Source of the DNA: Chaetoceros tenuissimus
Lineage: Eukaryota > Bacillariophyta > Thalassiosirophyceae > Chaetocerotales > Chaetocerotaceae
Direction: 5' to 3'
DNA length: 64,000 bases
Assembly: GCA_021927905.1 (NCBI GenBank)
Contig: BLLK01000060.1
Span: 62,001 to 126,000 of the forward strand
Shown: in pieces, positions 50,197-62,400 of the stretch
How positions within the stretch are numbered: position 1 is the first letter of the stretch
How the letters are laid out: each line of letters begins with the position of its first letter
The notes under the pieces: generated by a model
Databases searched by the model: none
The model's input: the letters and a program-made list of their open reading frames with translations, nothing else
What the model was told of the DNA's origin: nothing
Translations under genes and position numbers: made by a program

Positions 50197-50913
50197 ATGT
50201 ATCATCTTTGTCCGAATATCCTTCTTCTAATTATGGCAATCATTACTATGAACAACATGAGCGTACAGGGCTTTACTTCATACCCTCGTCACTTTCAAAG
50301 AAGTTTATCTGGCAGACTTTCGTCACTTCATATATTTGGTGATGACAATTTGAGTGGATCAACAATGGATCCTGTTCTTGAAATTCCATTGCTTGAAGCG
50401 AAACTTGTCGCTGCAAAAGAAGCTGATATTGTAGATGAAGAATTTACACAGGAGCTTCAACAAAAGATTGGAGATGCAAAAACGGCTGCTGAATTTGGGG
50501 TACGTAGGGCACAACTTCAATTTTATGAAGCATTTGCTAGTGGTGATTATGAAGGGATGGCTTCGTTATGGAGTAAGAAATCTCCAGTTAGTTGTGTTCA
50601 TCCTTGTCAACGGCGATTAGAAGGATATGATGCTGTAATGCAAAGTTGGAAAGAGATCCTAGCAGTTTCGGGCTTAGCAGCGGTGACTTCTTTTGAAGGT
50701 GATGAGGATGAAGATGATGAATTTTCTTTCAGAATAGAACCAGAAAAGGTCCAAATGGAAATATGTGGTTCAACTGCAATCGTGAACTGTGTAGAGAAAA
50801 CAGGAACCGGTGATGCACCGCCTTTGGAAGCAGTGAATATTTACAAGAGAGAAGACGGTGTATGGAAGATGACAATGCATATGGCTGCACCTGTGATTTC
50901 AGGAGCTATGTAG
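50197..50913 (+). CDS. SnoaL/NTF2-like fold protein, plastid-type N-terminus
   Basis: 238 aa from ATG 50197, chosen because it begins a clean signal peptide (PNILLLIMAIITMNNMSVQG) ending in a Gly-Phe-Thr plastid-type motif; the frame extends upstream without an ATG. The mature part has a helical segment (LLEAKLVAAKEADIVDEEF) and a SnoaL-like/DUF4440 domain: LQFYEAFASGDYEGMASLWS, then VSCVHPCQRRLEGYDAVMQS, with WKEIL and later strands to VNIYKREDGVWKMTMHM. The HPxxxRxxGYDAVMxSW pattern is typical of plant plastid SnoaL-like proteins. An acidic loop (GDEDEDDEF) interrupts two strands. Its biochemical role is unknown. Confidence 0.85.
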   Translation: MYHLCPNILLLIMAIITMNNMSVQGFTSYPRHFQRSLSGRLSSLHIFGDDNLSGSTMDPVLEIPLLEAKLVAAKEADIVDEEFTQELQQKIGDAKTAAEFGVRRAQLQFYEAFASGDYEGMASLWSKKSPVSCVHPCQRRLEGYDAVMQSWKEILAVSGLAAVTSFEGDEDEDDEFSFRIEPEKVQMEICGSTAIVNCVEKTGTGDAPPLEAVNIYKREDGVWKMTMHMAAPVISGAM

Positions 50914-50976
50914 ATATTTCTTTCAAGAGTCATATTTAATTAAGACAATTTTGTGAAGAAAGTTACGTAGAAAGTT

Positions 50977-53407
50977 TTAGTATCTTGACAAAGTCATTGA
51001 TTCATTGTATTCATCTCTTGCAGGGCCTCGAACGGTGCAGACCTTTGCTTGCTTTTCCAGTAGTCTACCTATAGTCACGCTTTTAATTTCGCCATCCTTT
51101 AGATATGATTCAACACAGAGAGAAGCAAGCTGCATGCCTTCCAAATAATTCATGTACATTGCACTCTGTGTCCAATTATCAGATAAAACTGTACGATATG
51201 TGGTCACAATGTCTGCAATTTCCTTTGTTTCTATTCCAGCTGATTTCAATTTTTCCTCGAGCATGATGCACTTAGCATCTAAGTTCGGTGTTCCAACAAA
51301 GAGCTGCATGTCAAAACGTCCAGGTCTAATTATTGCTGCATCGAAAGCGGTGAGTCTATTTGTTGCTAAGAAAAATATGGATCTTCTCTTCTTGCGAAGG
51401 TCATTGATTGCAGTAAGCATAGCTGTTGTGAGCATTCTTGATTCCATCCCAAGACTTGGCGTTTCTCTGTCTAAGCAGAACTCCTCTATTTCATCAAACA
51501 ATATTATTGTCTCCTCAAGCTGCATCAAGCGATCAAAAACATATCGAATACGACCAGCTACGTTTGTCAAACCGTCGGCAAGAAATACCGCAGTATCAAT
51601 TACAAGGAAATCCCAACTTAGAGCTTCAGCTACTGCCTCAGTAACAGTTGTTTTAGCTGTACCTGGAGGCCCGAATAGAATACAAGAATAGCTGGCTCCA
51701 ACACTGGGTGAAGCTATACCATCAGCAAAAGGTTCCAAGACTCTGTTTTCCAATATACATTTCAATGTTGTACATCCATTTACTGTTGCATCGCTGATAT
51801 CAGTATCTAGTAGTCGTGCAAACGCGTTGTTACTCTTGCCTCTGTTTTTAATTCCACGAAATTCCATCAAAACATCGTCGTGCATCAACTCCTTTATCAC
51901 TCTTCGCATTTGTAAAACTGCTGCTGCTGTCTGAGCAGTGGACCAAGCTTGAGGTGAAGTGTTTGGTGTCAGGTGAGGTGAATTCCACCCATGTAATACT
52001 TTCCCATAGCATTTTAAACTAACTGGATCGCAATAGTTTGGGATCAATTCTTCCAATTGATTACTCTCTACCCACTTCAAAGTTTTCTCCAAGGCTCTAA
52101 TGTGGGGACGGAAATAGTCGGACGGCAGAATCCTTTGTTGAGATATATTCATAGATTAAAGAAAATGAGATTCTATAGTTCGATAGTGATAAGTCATTGA
52201 ATAAAATACTACCAAAGAAGTCTACTCACTTCAACAAACTTGATACTGTATCTGCTCCAAAAACAAAAGCATTTCCGACATTTCTTTGTCTTCGGAAGGA
52301 ACGGTAAATTGGTTGACCTTTCTCCCATAACCCTTCATCATTTTGCTCGTCGAAAAAGCACTTCAGTGCCTGTTTTACCAAGGATACATTGATTGGTTTG
52401 ACAGTTTCTACCAAACCCTCCTCCATACTAGACTCGATACCCGCTGTTCCTGCTAGTGCGTTTGTACTTGTTACATACGTCAAAAGTGAATAAGCTAACC
52501 TCATACAATCGAAGTTGTTCCCGTCTCCACAGGATTTGTATGCTAATTGACGGCATAGTTCATTAAATGAGATCTCTGCACATCTATGTAGACCTAGAGA
52601 TAGCTGCAAACTTGCATCAGTTGGCAATAGTTCCATTGGGATGTTGCTGATTCCTACTTCGACATCTGATTGCAAATCACCCTCAACTTCTGTTATCAAT
52701 GTTTTCATAGCTTGTGCACTCAGGAACATCAAATAATCTGAAAGAGGCTGATTCTGCCCATTTCTCCTTTTCGGTCTAGCTTTCAATAGCGCGTCAAGTA
52801 GCAATTTTACGCGCTTGGTCCTTTCCTCACTCATTCCATTCATTAAAGTACGTTCTCTATCCAAAGAAAATATAACGTGGATCATAAGTGGCACTTGAAA
52901 CAAATCCTCCTCCTTCCAATCTGAATCCAAAGTTGAGTCCAGAACCTGTCTCATAGATATTTTCTCATCGCCTTGCGAGCTATGATCTGACAAAGATTTG
53001 TGTATGTTTTTCAAATCCATATCGACCATGTTGGAAAATACATCATGCTCAAGACAATTCAATGAAAATAATGTACTTGTTACGGAAAAGCGTTCAGATC
53101 CTGGTCGAACTGCAAAGCTTTTCTGTGAAGGATCATAAAATCCCATCAAAGATGACGGTAACATTCTTTCCAATACTTCCAATCTCCGATCCAAATCTTG
53201 AAGATCAACTGTGTTTTCACAACATTCCTGATTGACATAAGAATATATTTGTGAACCATGAGTAAATTTTGATATCTTTGTATGCCCTTGAGAAACTTTA
53301 GTTGGAATAAAAGCATTTACACTTTGTCCAAAATATGAGGCCACTATGACAGCATAGAGAAACATGGACAAATGCATACAAGAATACTTCTTCTTTGGAT
53401 GATTCAT
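50977..53407 (-). CDS. plastid-directed AAA ATPase with large N-terminal helical region
   Basis: Exon 1 53407-52230, intron 52229-52133 (97 nt, GTGAGT...CAACAAAG), exon 2 52132-50977, giving 777 aa. The two frames could be read as separate genes, but the donor sits at the stop of the first, and the join (DTVSSLLK|ILPSDYFRPH) keeps phase. The signal peptide (FLYAVIVASYFGQSVNAFIP) has the AF plastid motif. Residues about 60-520 are helical with Trp/Gly-rich stretches like an alpha/alpha-barrel (GLWEKGQPIYRSF; SPQAWSTAQTAAAVLQM). The AAA module has Walker A (LFGPPGTAKTT), Walker B (IILFDEIEEF), sensor 1 (FFLATNR) and RPGRFD. Its substrate is unknown; remodelling in the plastid is inferred. Confidence 0.82.
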
Positions 53408-53986
53408 AGCTATACGTCTGTATGTGGAAGATCAGATTGGCGATGTGCTTAGCTTGCTAGAGGGAGTATTCGTAGACTAAAAGAAATACTCGAGTCGACT
53501 CCAGATTTTTTTTCTGTCAAAAGATAAACTTTCTCCTCAGATTTATTATGAGAAAGGAATTATATACAAAAGCTATGAATTCTCACATTCAATCGAATGC
53601 TGGAATTTGATTGTGCTGGAATTTCTGCAGTGCATCATCATCAAAACTGAAGGAAGTTCCGAAAAAAAGATGCCTTCCAAGCTATTGACTTCATAGACAG
53701 CACGATTAAAAATCATTTGTTTTTGAAAAATTGACACTGAGTTTTTTAGCAAGAAGGGAAATGAGACTGGAGCTACCAGCAGCATCCTTTCTTGTTTTTG
53801 CCTGCTTTGTGTGATTGAAATATAAAAGAATCACGCTCAGGTTGAGAATAAAGCGGAGAGGACAACAACACGCTTTCGTCATTGAGCATCGTGTGATAAT
53901 CTCATACATTGCATTGCTCCGTGGACAGTAGAAGTCGAGCCCATCGCAACTTATCAAATTGAAATACTTGTATAAAATCGGAAAAG
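53408..53986. promoter_or_regulatory. divergent intergenic region
   Basis: About 580 bp between the AAA ATPase (minus) and the Rab gene (plus). Short minus-strand frames (53573-53785, 53706-53957) have no recognisable content and are not called. Presumed to contain both promoters. Confidence 0.4.
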
Positions 53987-54667
53987 ATGCAAGCTAATGA
54001 AAGTTCAGCACCTAGACCTCTCCAAATGGGAGCGAAGGGATCATACATTGTTCGTCTGCTTATGGTAGGAGACTCATCTTGTGGTAAAACATCTCTAGTA
54101 CTCAGGTTCGATCAAAATGTGTTCTCTACGAAATTTGTCACCACCATTGGAGTAGATTACAGAGATAAAATGGTCAAGATTGAAGGAGCACCTATGCGTC
54201 TTCAGCTATGGGACACAGCTGGACAGGAGAGATTCCGATCCCTCACCTCTAATTTCTTTGGCAGAGCAGATGGTTTTGTCCTCTGTTACGATATTTCCAA
54301 TAGACCATCTTTTGATCATGTTATTGGTTGGATGAGAGATATTAAGACTAGAGCACCTCCTGACTGTGATATCGTCCTGTGTGGTAATAAATCTGATTTG
54401 GATAATGATAGAGTAGTTACCATAGAGGAGGGACAAGCACTTGCAGAAGAATATGGTGTTCAGTTTTTCGAGACTAGTGCTTTGACCGGAAATAATGTAG
54501 AGAAGATGTTTACCGCTTTGGCTACAACTATCAAGAGAAAAAGAATTGACGAGTTGGAGGCTGCAGACGGAGCAAGTATTGCTGAACAGTCACAAGCTGG
54601 AACAGTGAAGCTTGGTGGGGAAGGTGCTGCTGCTGCTGGAAAAAGAGCACTTGGAAATTGCTGTTAA
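53987..54667 (+). CDS. Rab-family small GTPase
   Basis: 226 aa, single exon. G1 loop GDSSCGKTSLV, switch I FVTTIGVDY (Thr before Ile-Gly-Val-Asp, Rab-type), G3 WDTAGQERFRSLT, G4 GNKSDLD and G5 ETSALTG are intact. The C-terminus ends LGNCC, a double-cysteine geranylgeranylation site. The N-terminal extension of about 20 residues precedes YIVRLLMVGD. The Rab8/Rab10/Rab13 (Ypt/Sec4-like) group is the nearest match by eye, but the subclass is not certain. It would act in vesicle delivery on secretory or plastid-envelope-linked membranes. Confidence 0.95.
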   Translation: MQANESSAPRPLQMGAKGSYIVRLLMVGDSSCGKTSLVLRFDQNVFSTKFVTTIGVDYRDKMVKIEGAPMRLQLWDTAGQERFRSLTSNFFGRADGFVLCYDISNRPSFDHVIGWMRDIKTRAPPDCDIVLCGNKSDLDNDRVVTIEEGQALAEEYGVQFFETSALTGNNVEKMFTALATTIKRKRIDELEAADGASIAEQSQAGTVKLGGEGAAAAGKRALGNCC

Positions 54668-55035
54668 TTCACTCAGAAATTTGTTTTAGAAAGGTTCATC
54701 ACAAATAATTGTGGATCGCCACTCATCATCGAAATATATAAGTTAAAAAAAGTCTCATCAGAATCATGTTTTCGCGGTTCATGTTGCAGTACCTTTATTA
54801 CTTGTTTTTATCTCCGAAGTATTAACCTCTTGAGTTTTTTCAAGGCTTTGTAAAGGACTAGCATTAGCATAGTGCAAAAAAGAGTTAATAAATAATACCC
54901 ACCACCTATGGCAGTTTCAATTCAGAATTCGATCTCAATCTACTCATTGTCATAATGCTATAATGTTCGGAAAAGCTTTACAATTTTATTAATACATGCA
55001 CTAATTACTTTTAGCAATGAACCTTTGTAAAACAA
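54668..55035. other. intergenic region between convergent genes
   Basis: 368 bp between the 3' ends of the Rab and MED4 genes. AT-rich; no gene or repeat is recognised. Confidence 0.4.
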
Positions 55036-55626
55036 TTAATCGCTCTCGGAATCATCCTCACTGCTAGAGTCATCTGAATCACTGAGATTCATACTGAAAC
55101 TAGCAACCTTTGGCTCTTGCTTTCTTCCAGCCATTTTTCTATCAACAACCTTATTATCCATATTAATGACTTCCATCTTCTTTGGATCAATATTGTTCTT
55201 ATTTGCTTCAGCATTCCGCCGTTGTTCCTCTTCCGCTTTTTTATTCAACAATTCCTGCTCCATTTTCCTACGCTTTGCCATACGTTCTTCCTTTACTAAG
55301 TTTAGTTCCATAGCTCCAAGTGCCCCTTGTCTCAATTGATGTGGTAGAGGATTAGGCGTTGAGAAATGTATCACTGGTAAATTTGGATTCCATCCAGGAG
55401 GAGCAGATGTCCGTGTCGAGTACGTTCTTGCCAGTGAGAGAATCGAATTTACTTCCGACATATTTTTAGGTGTCGCTAGGCCAAGTAATGGTTTAGTAGT
55501 TTCTAATATTTCAGTAAGCGACATTTCTACTTGTACTAAATCTTTGACGCATGAGAGCAATGAAGAAGAATCTAATTGTGTATCTTCGTTACTCGATGCT
55601 GTATCTATTTCCATATCTGCTCCCAT
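55036..55626 (-). CDS. MED4: Mediator complex subunit 4 (MED4)
   Basis: 196 aa, single exon, ATG 55626 (a second in-frame Met lies at residue 5). The core is the MED4 signature: VNSILSLARTYSTRTSAPPG, then WNPNLPVIHFSTPNPLPHQL and RQGALGAM; Med4 proteins share the arrangement (A)R..S.TSAPPGW followed by a PxPxxxxxRxGxL block. A Lys/Arg-rich helix (RMAKRRKMEQELLNKKAEEE) and an acidic serine tail (SDSDDSSSEDDSESD) follow. It is part of the Mediator middle module, linking transcription factors to RNA polymerase II. The N-terminal helix is shorter than in yeast. Confidence 0.88.
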   Translation of the reverse strand: MGADMEIDTASSNEDTQLDSSSLLSCVKDLVQVEMSLTEILETTKPLLGLATPKNMSEVNSILSLARTYSTRTSAPPGWNPNLPVIHFSTPNPLPHQLRQGALGAMELNLVKEERMAKRRKMEQELLNKKAEEEQRRNAEANKNNIDPKKMEVINMDNKVVDRKMAGRKQEPKVASFSMNLSDSDDSSSEDDSESD

Positions 55627-56445
55627 ATTTGCTTATATTATGTTTTGCTCCAAAGATTGTCCCCTTTTCTTTGCTATGTTCTTCTACAATACGGTATGAG
55701 TGATTTCACCGTGAATAGATAAAAGGATATATATAGGAAATTGTGAAAGAGTAAAATAGATTGGAACATAACATCGAAAATTCATCAATCATATCATTCA
55801 TCATCATCTCGATAACAATGATGAGGCTAGAAATAGAGTGACGGCATTTTCGTGTATGACATTTTAGACAAATTTTCATATTTTTGACAAGGGTCATAAA
55901 GTCATAGAAAGATGTGGGGGCTGAATTAGAACATGCATTTTCAATTTTCACCCCTCTCATGATCGAAAATGGCGCGCTTGGAGAAAGAAACCCCCTACTC
56001 GGAAGTACATACGGATGAAATGCATAGCACCAACTCAACATGCCGCGGAAAGAAGAAGGAGGACAAAGTTGAAGAACGACGAACAAACGCCATCCACTGC
56101 TCTGCCTCACACCAATTAACAGACTTAAGCAAGTTGATGCAAAACCCGAAGATAGCAACTTTCAAGGCTTACTATCTTTGCTATTTCCATTGAATAAAGA
56201 AATTTTTAAAAACGAATTGAGTTTGCCACCTCTCAATTAGAATTTAACACATCTCTTTATTTCAAACTAAATCTATTTTGTAATCTCTGTAAGTGTCAAA
56301 GTAAAATGCCGATAAACATGTTTTGAATTGGAATGCAAACTATGAAAGTAAAACCAAAAACAAAGACTAACAAAAAATAATATCTTCTTTACTTGAAAGA
56401 TTGCATACAAACTTAAAACAAAGTAATCAGATTATAATTGTAAAA
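55627..56445. promoter_or_regulatory. divergent intergenic region upstream of methionine synthase
   Basis: 819 bp between MED4 (minus) and methionine synthase (plus). A 74-codon frame (55969-56193) is not supported. The last 150 bp are A/T-rich with an A-rich leader (ATTGTAAAAATGG) before ATG 56446. Cobalamin or methionine control could act here, but I see no recognisable element; a riboswitch is not evident. Confidence 0.4.
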
Positions 56446-59400
56446 ATGGTAAAGACAGAAAGAAAGAAACAACCAAAGGTTCAGTTCGACTATGACAATG
56501 TTGAGCCTACACCTGCAGTTGAGCCACCACTTCCATCTTCTGATGCAGCACGTAATCATGTACCTAACCCATACAAGAACTCTGCCATCACACACGAGAA
56601 GATTCAGGCTGTTCGTGCAAAGGCAAGCAACCCTAACAAGGACGCATTGAACATCGACTATGCACAGGACGCAGGTTTGTATCCAGAGAGTTTCCCACAT
56701 TTCGTACGTGGACGTGATAGTGCACGTCGTTACATCACTTCTTTGTTTTCTAGTCAGATTGCAATCTATGACGGAGCTATGGGTACAATGATTCAGAACT
56801 ACTCCAAGAGAAACAAGCTCGAGGAAGAAGAATACAGAGGAGACAGATTCCTTGATTGGTCATGCAATGTGAAGGGTAACAATGACATGTTGAGTATCAC
56901 TCAGCCGCATGTGATTCAGGGCATCTACAGACAGTATTTGGAAGAGGGAGGATCCAACATGATTGGAACAAACACATTCTCATCTACAACCATTGCAATG
57001 GCAGATTACGATATGGAAGACTATGTGTATGAGTTGAACTACGAAGGAGCACGTCTTGCACGTGAGGTGTGTGATGAAGTGACTGCAAAGGATCCAACCA
57101 AGCCACGTTTTGTAGTAGGAGCTATTGGACCTACCAACAGAACTGGATCTATCAGTCCATCTGTAGAGGACCCATCAGCACGTAATGTGACTTTTGACGA
57201 GTTGGTCGAGACATACTTCGAGCAGATTGTAGGATTGGTTGATGGAGGAGCAGATATCTTGATGGTTGAGACTATCTTTGATACTTTGAACGCAAAGGCA
57301 GCATTGTATGCGATTGGTGAATATTTGGAGTTCACTGGATTGGATATTCCTGTGTTTGTGTCTGGAACTTTGGTCGATCAGTCTGGACGTACCTTGTCAG
57401 GACAGACTGGAGAAGCATTCTATGCATCCATCAGACATGCAAAGCCAATGTGTGTAGGATTGAACTGTGCACTTGGAGCACAGCACATGAAACCATTCGT
57501 AGAGAAGCTCGCTAATGTAGTTGAGTGTTTCATGCACGTATATTCAAATGCTGGATTGCCAAATGCTATGGGAGGATATGATGATACTCCAGAGGACATG
57601 GCTCGTGAGAACAGAGAATTCTTCGAGAATGGATGGTTGAACATGGTCGGAGGATGTTGTGGATCTACTCCACCTCACATCAAGGCAATTGCTGAGGTAG
57701 CTAAGGAGTACAAGCCACGTAAGCTTCCAGATGTTGGACGTCCAAAGATGTGGTTGAGTGGACTAGAGGACTTGGTTGTAGATGATGTTCACAACCATTT
57801 GGGACTTCCATTCTTGAATGTTGGAGAGAGATGCAACATTTCTGGATCTCTTCGTTTCAAGAAGCTAATGATGGCTGGAGACTATGGTGCAGCTATGGAC
57901 ATTGCAAAGAAGCAGGTAGAAGACGGAGCGCATGTCATTGATATCAATGTAGATGATGGTTTGTTGGATGGACTTGCAGCAATGCAGAAGTTTGTGAAGA
58001 TTGCTGTTACTGAGCCAGAGGTAGCAAAGGTACCATTCATGCTCGATGCGTCCAAGTTTGAGATTGTCATGGCAGGATTGAAGTGGTGTCAAGGAAAGCC
58101 AATTGTAAACTCCATCAGTTTGAAGGTTGGTGAGGAGTTGTTCAAGGAACAAGCAACTTTGTTGAAGAAGCATGGAGCTGCTGTGGTAGTAATGGCTTTC
58201 GATGAGGAAGGTCAGGCAGCAACTGAAGCTGAAAAGGTTCGCATCTGTAAGCGTTCCTATGATATTTTGGTGAATGAGGTTCGTTTCCCACCAGAGGATA
58301 TTGTCTTTGATCCTAATGTGTTGACCATCGGAACCGGAATGGAGGAGCATGCGAACTATGGAGTAGACTTTATCAATGCAGTGAAGACTATCAAGGAGCA
58401 ATGTCCGTATGTGAAGATCAGTGGAGGTATTTCCAACTTGTCTTTCGGTTTCCGTGGAGTGACAAAGATTCGTGAGAGTATTCATGCAGTATTTTTGCAT
58501 CACGCGATCTTGGAGTCTGGAATGGATGTAGGTATTGTGAACGCTAAGGAGTTGTTGGCTATTGACGAGCTTGAAGACGATATGAGAGTTCTTTGTGAGA
58601 ATCTTGTATTCAACAAGACTGAAGACGCAACTGAGGAGATGTTGAAGCGCACTGCATACGAACGCGCATGCATTGATGCACGCAAAAAGGGATTGCCTAT
58701 GCCACGCAAGCCTCGTGGAAAGCCAATCAACAAGCCTCGTGTTCAGTTCGACTATGACAATGTTGAGCCTACCCCTGCAGTTGAGCCACCACTTCCATCT
58801 TCTGATGCAGCTCGTAATCATGTACCTAACCCATACAAGAACTCTGCCATCACACATGAGAAGATTCAGGCTGTTCGTGCAAAGGCAAGCAACCCTAACA
58901 AGGACGCATTGAACATTGACTATGCACAGGACGCAGGTTTGTATCCAGAGAGTTTCCCACATTTCGTACGTGGACGTGATAGTGCACGTCGTTACATCAC
59001 TTCTTTGTTTTCTAGTCAGATTGCAATCTATGACGGAGCTATGGGTACAATGATTCAGAACTACTCCAAGAGAAACAAGCTCGAGGAAGAAGAATACAGA
59101 GGAGACAGATTCCTTGATTGGTCATGCAATGTGAAGGGTAACAATGACATGTTGAGTATCACTCAGCCGCATGTGATTCAGGGCATCTACAGACAGTATT
59201 TGGAAGAGGGAGGATCCAACATGATTGGAACCAACACATTCTCATCTACAACCATTGCAATGGCAGATTACGATATGGAAGACTATGTGTATGAGTTGAA
59301 CTACGAAGGAGCACGTCTTGCACGTGAGGTGTGTGATGAAGTGACTGCAAAGGATCCAACCAAGCCACGTTTTGTAGTAGGAGCTATTGGACCTACCAAC

Positions 59401-62400
59401 AGAACTGGATCTATCAGTCCATCTGTGGAGGACCCATCAGCACGTAATGTGACTTTTGACGAGTTGGTCGAGACATACTTCGAGCAGATTGTAGGATTGG
59501 TTGATGGAGGAGCAGATATCTTGATGGTTGAGACTATCTTTGATACTTTGAACGCAAAGGCAGCATTGTATGCGATTGGTGAATATTTGGAGTTCACTGG
59601 ATTGGATATTCCTGTGTTTGTGTCTGGAACTTTGGTCGATCAGTCTGGACGTACCTTGTCAGGACAGACTGGAGAAGCATTCTATGCATCCATCAGACAT
59701 GCAAAGCCAATGTGTGTAGGATTGAACTGTGCACTTGGAGCACAGCACATGAAACCATTCGTAGAGAAGCTCGCTAATGTAGTTGAGTGTTTCATGCACG
59801 TATATTCAAATGCTGGATTGCCAAATGCTATGGGAGGATATGATGATACCCCAGAGGACATGGCTCGTGAGAACAGAGAATTCTTCGAGAATGGATGGTT
59901 GAACATGGTCGGAGGATGTTGTGGATCTACTCCACCTCACATCAAGGCAATTGCTGAGGTAGCTAAGGAGTACAAGCCACGTAAGCTTCCAGATGTTGGA
60001 CGTCCAAAGATGTGGTTGAGTGGACTAGAGGACTTGGTTGTAGATGATGTTCACAACCATTTGGGACTTCCATTCTTGAATGTTGGAGAGAGATGCAACA
60101 TTTCTGGATCTCTTCGTTTCAAGAAGCTAATGATGGCTGGAGACTATGGTGCAGCTATGGACATTGCAAAGAAGCAGGTAGAAGACGGAGCACATGTCAT
60201 TGATATCAATGTAGATGATGGTTTGTTGGATGGACTTGCAGCAATGCAGAAGTTTGTGAAGATTGCTGTTACTGAGCCAGAGGTAGCAAAGGTACCATTC
60301 ATGCTCGATGCGTCCAAGTTTGAGATTGTCATGGCAGGATTGAAGTGGTGTCAAGGAAAGCCAATTGTAAACTCCATCAGTTTGAAGGTTGGTGAGGAGT
60401 TGTTCAAGGAACAAGCAACTTTGTTGAAGAAGCATGGAGCTGCTGTGGTAGTAATGGCTTTCGATGAGGAAGGTCAGGCAGCAACTGAAGCTGAAAAGGT
60501 TCGCATCTGTAAGCGTTCCTATGATATTTTGGTGAATGAGGTTCGTTTCCCACCAGAGGATATTGTCTTTGATCCTAATGTGTTGACCATCGGAACCGGA
60601 ATGGAGGAGCATGCGAACTATGGAGTAGACTTTATCAATGCAGTGAAGACTATCAAGGAGCAATGTCCGTATGTGAAGATCAGTGGAGGTATTTCCAACT
60701 TGTCTTTCGGTTTCCGTGGAGTGACAAAGATTCGTGAGAGTATTCATGCAGTATTTTTGCATCATGCGATCTTGGAGTCTGGAATGGATGTAGGTATTGT
60801 GAACGCTAAGGAGTTGTTGGCTATTGACGAGCTTGAAGACGATATGAGAGTTCTTTGTGAGAATCTTGTATTCAACAAGACTGAAGACGCAACTGAGGAG
60901 ATGTTGAAGCGCACTGCATACGAACGCGCATGCATTGATGCACGCAAAAAGGGATTGCCTATGCCACGCAAGCCTCGTGGAAAGCCAATCAACAAGCCTC
61001 GTGTTCAGTTCGACTATGACAATGTTGAGCCTACCCCTGCAGTTGAGCCACCACTTCCATCTTCTGATGCAGCTCGTAATCATGTACCTAACCCATACAA
61101 GAACTCTGCCATCACACACGAGAAGATTCAGGCTGTTCGTGCAAAGGCAAGCAACCCTAACAAGGACGCATTGAACATCGACTATGCACAGGACGCAGGT
61201 TTGTATCCAGAGAGTTTCCCACATTTCGTACGTGGACGTGATAGTGCACGTCGTTACATCACTTCTTTGTTTTCTAGTCAGATTGCAATCTATGATGGAG
61301 CTATGGGTACAATGATTCAGAACTACTCCAAGAGAAACAAGCTCGAGGAAGAAGAATACAGAGGAGACAGATTCCTTGATTGGTCATGCAATGTGAAGGG
61401 TAACAATGACATGTTGAGTATCACTCAGCCGCATGTGATTCAGGGCATCTACAGACAGTATTTGGAAGAGGGAGGATCCAACATGATTGGAACCAACACA
61501 TTCTCATCTACAACCATTGCAATGGCAGATTACGATATGGAAGACTATGTGTATGAGTTGAACTACGAAGGAGCACGTCTTGCACGTGAGGTGTGTGATG
61601 AAGTGACTGCAAAGGATCCAACCAAGCCACGTTTTGTAGTAGGAGCTATTGGACCTACCAACAGAACTGGATCTATCAGTCCATCTGTAGAGGACCCATC
61701 AGCACGTAATGTGACTTTTGACGAGTTGGTCGAGACATACTTCGAGCAGATTGTAGGATTGGTTGATGGAGGAGCAGATATCTTGATGGTTGAGACTATC
61801 TTTGATACTTTGAACGCAAAGGCAGCATTGTATGCGATTGGTGAATATTTGGAGTTCACTGGATTGGATATTCCTGTGTTTGTGTCTGGAACTTTGGTCG
61901 ATCAGTCTGGACGTACCTTGTCAGGACAGACTGGAGAAGCATTCTATGCATCCATCAGACATGCAAAGCCAATGTGTGTAGGATTGAACTGTGCACTTGG
62001 AGCACAGCACATGAAACCATTCGTAGAGAAGCTCGCTAATGTAGTTGAGTGTTTCATGCACGTATATTCAAATGCTGGATTGCCAAATGCTATGGGAGGA
62101 TATGATGATACTCCAGAGGACATGGCTCGTGAGAACAGAGAATTCTTCGAGAATGGATGGTTGAACATGGTCGGAGGATGTTGTGGATCTACTCCACCTC
62201 ACATCAAGGCAATTGCTGAGGTAGCTAAGGAGTACAAGCCACGTAAGCTTCCAGATGTTGGACGTCCAAAGATGTGGTTGAGTGGACTAGAGGACTTGGT
62301 TGTAGATGATGTTCACAACCATTTGGGACTTCCATTCTTGAATGTTGGAGAGAGATGCAACATTTCTGGATCTCTTCGTTTCAAGAAGCTAATGATGGCT

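Noticed and set aside
55969-56193. 74-codon frame upstream of METH
   Set aside because: No domain, no targeting signal, and it sits in promoter territory.
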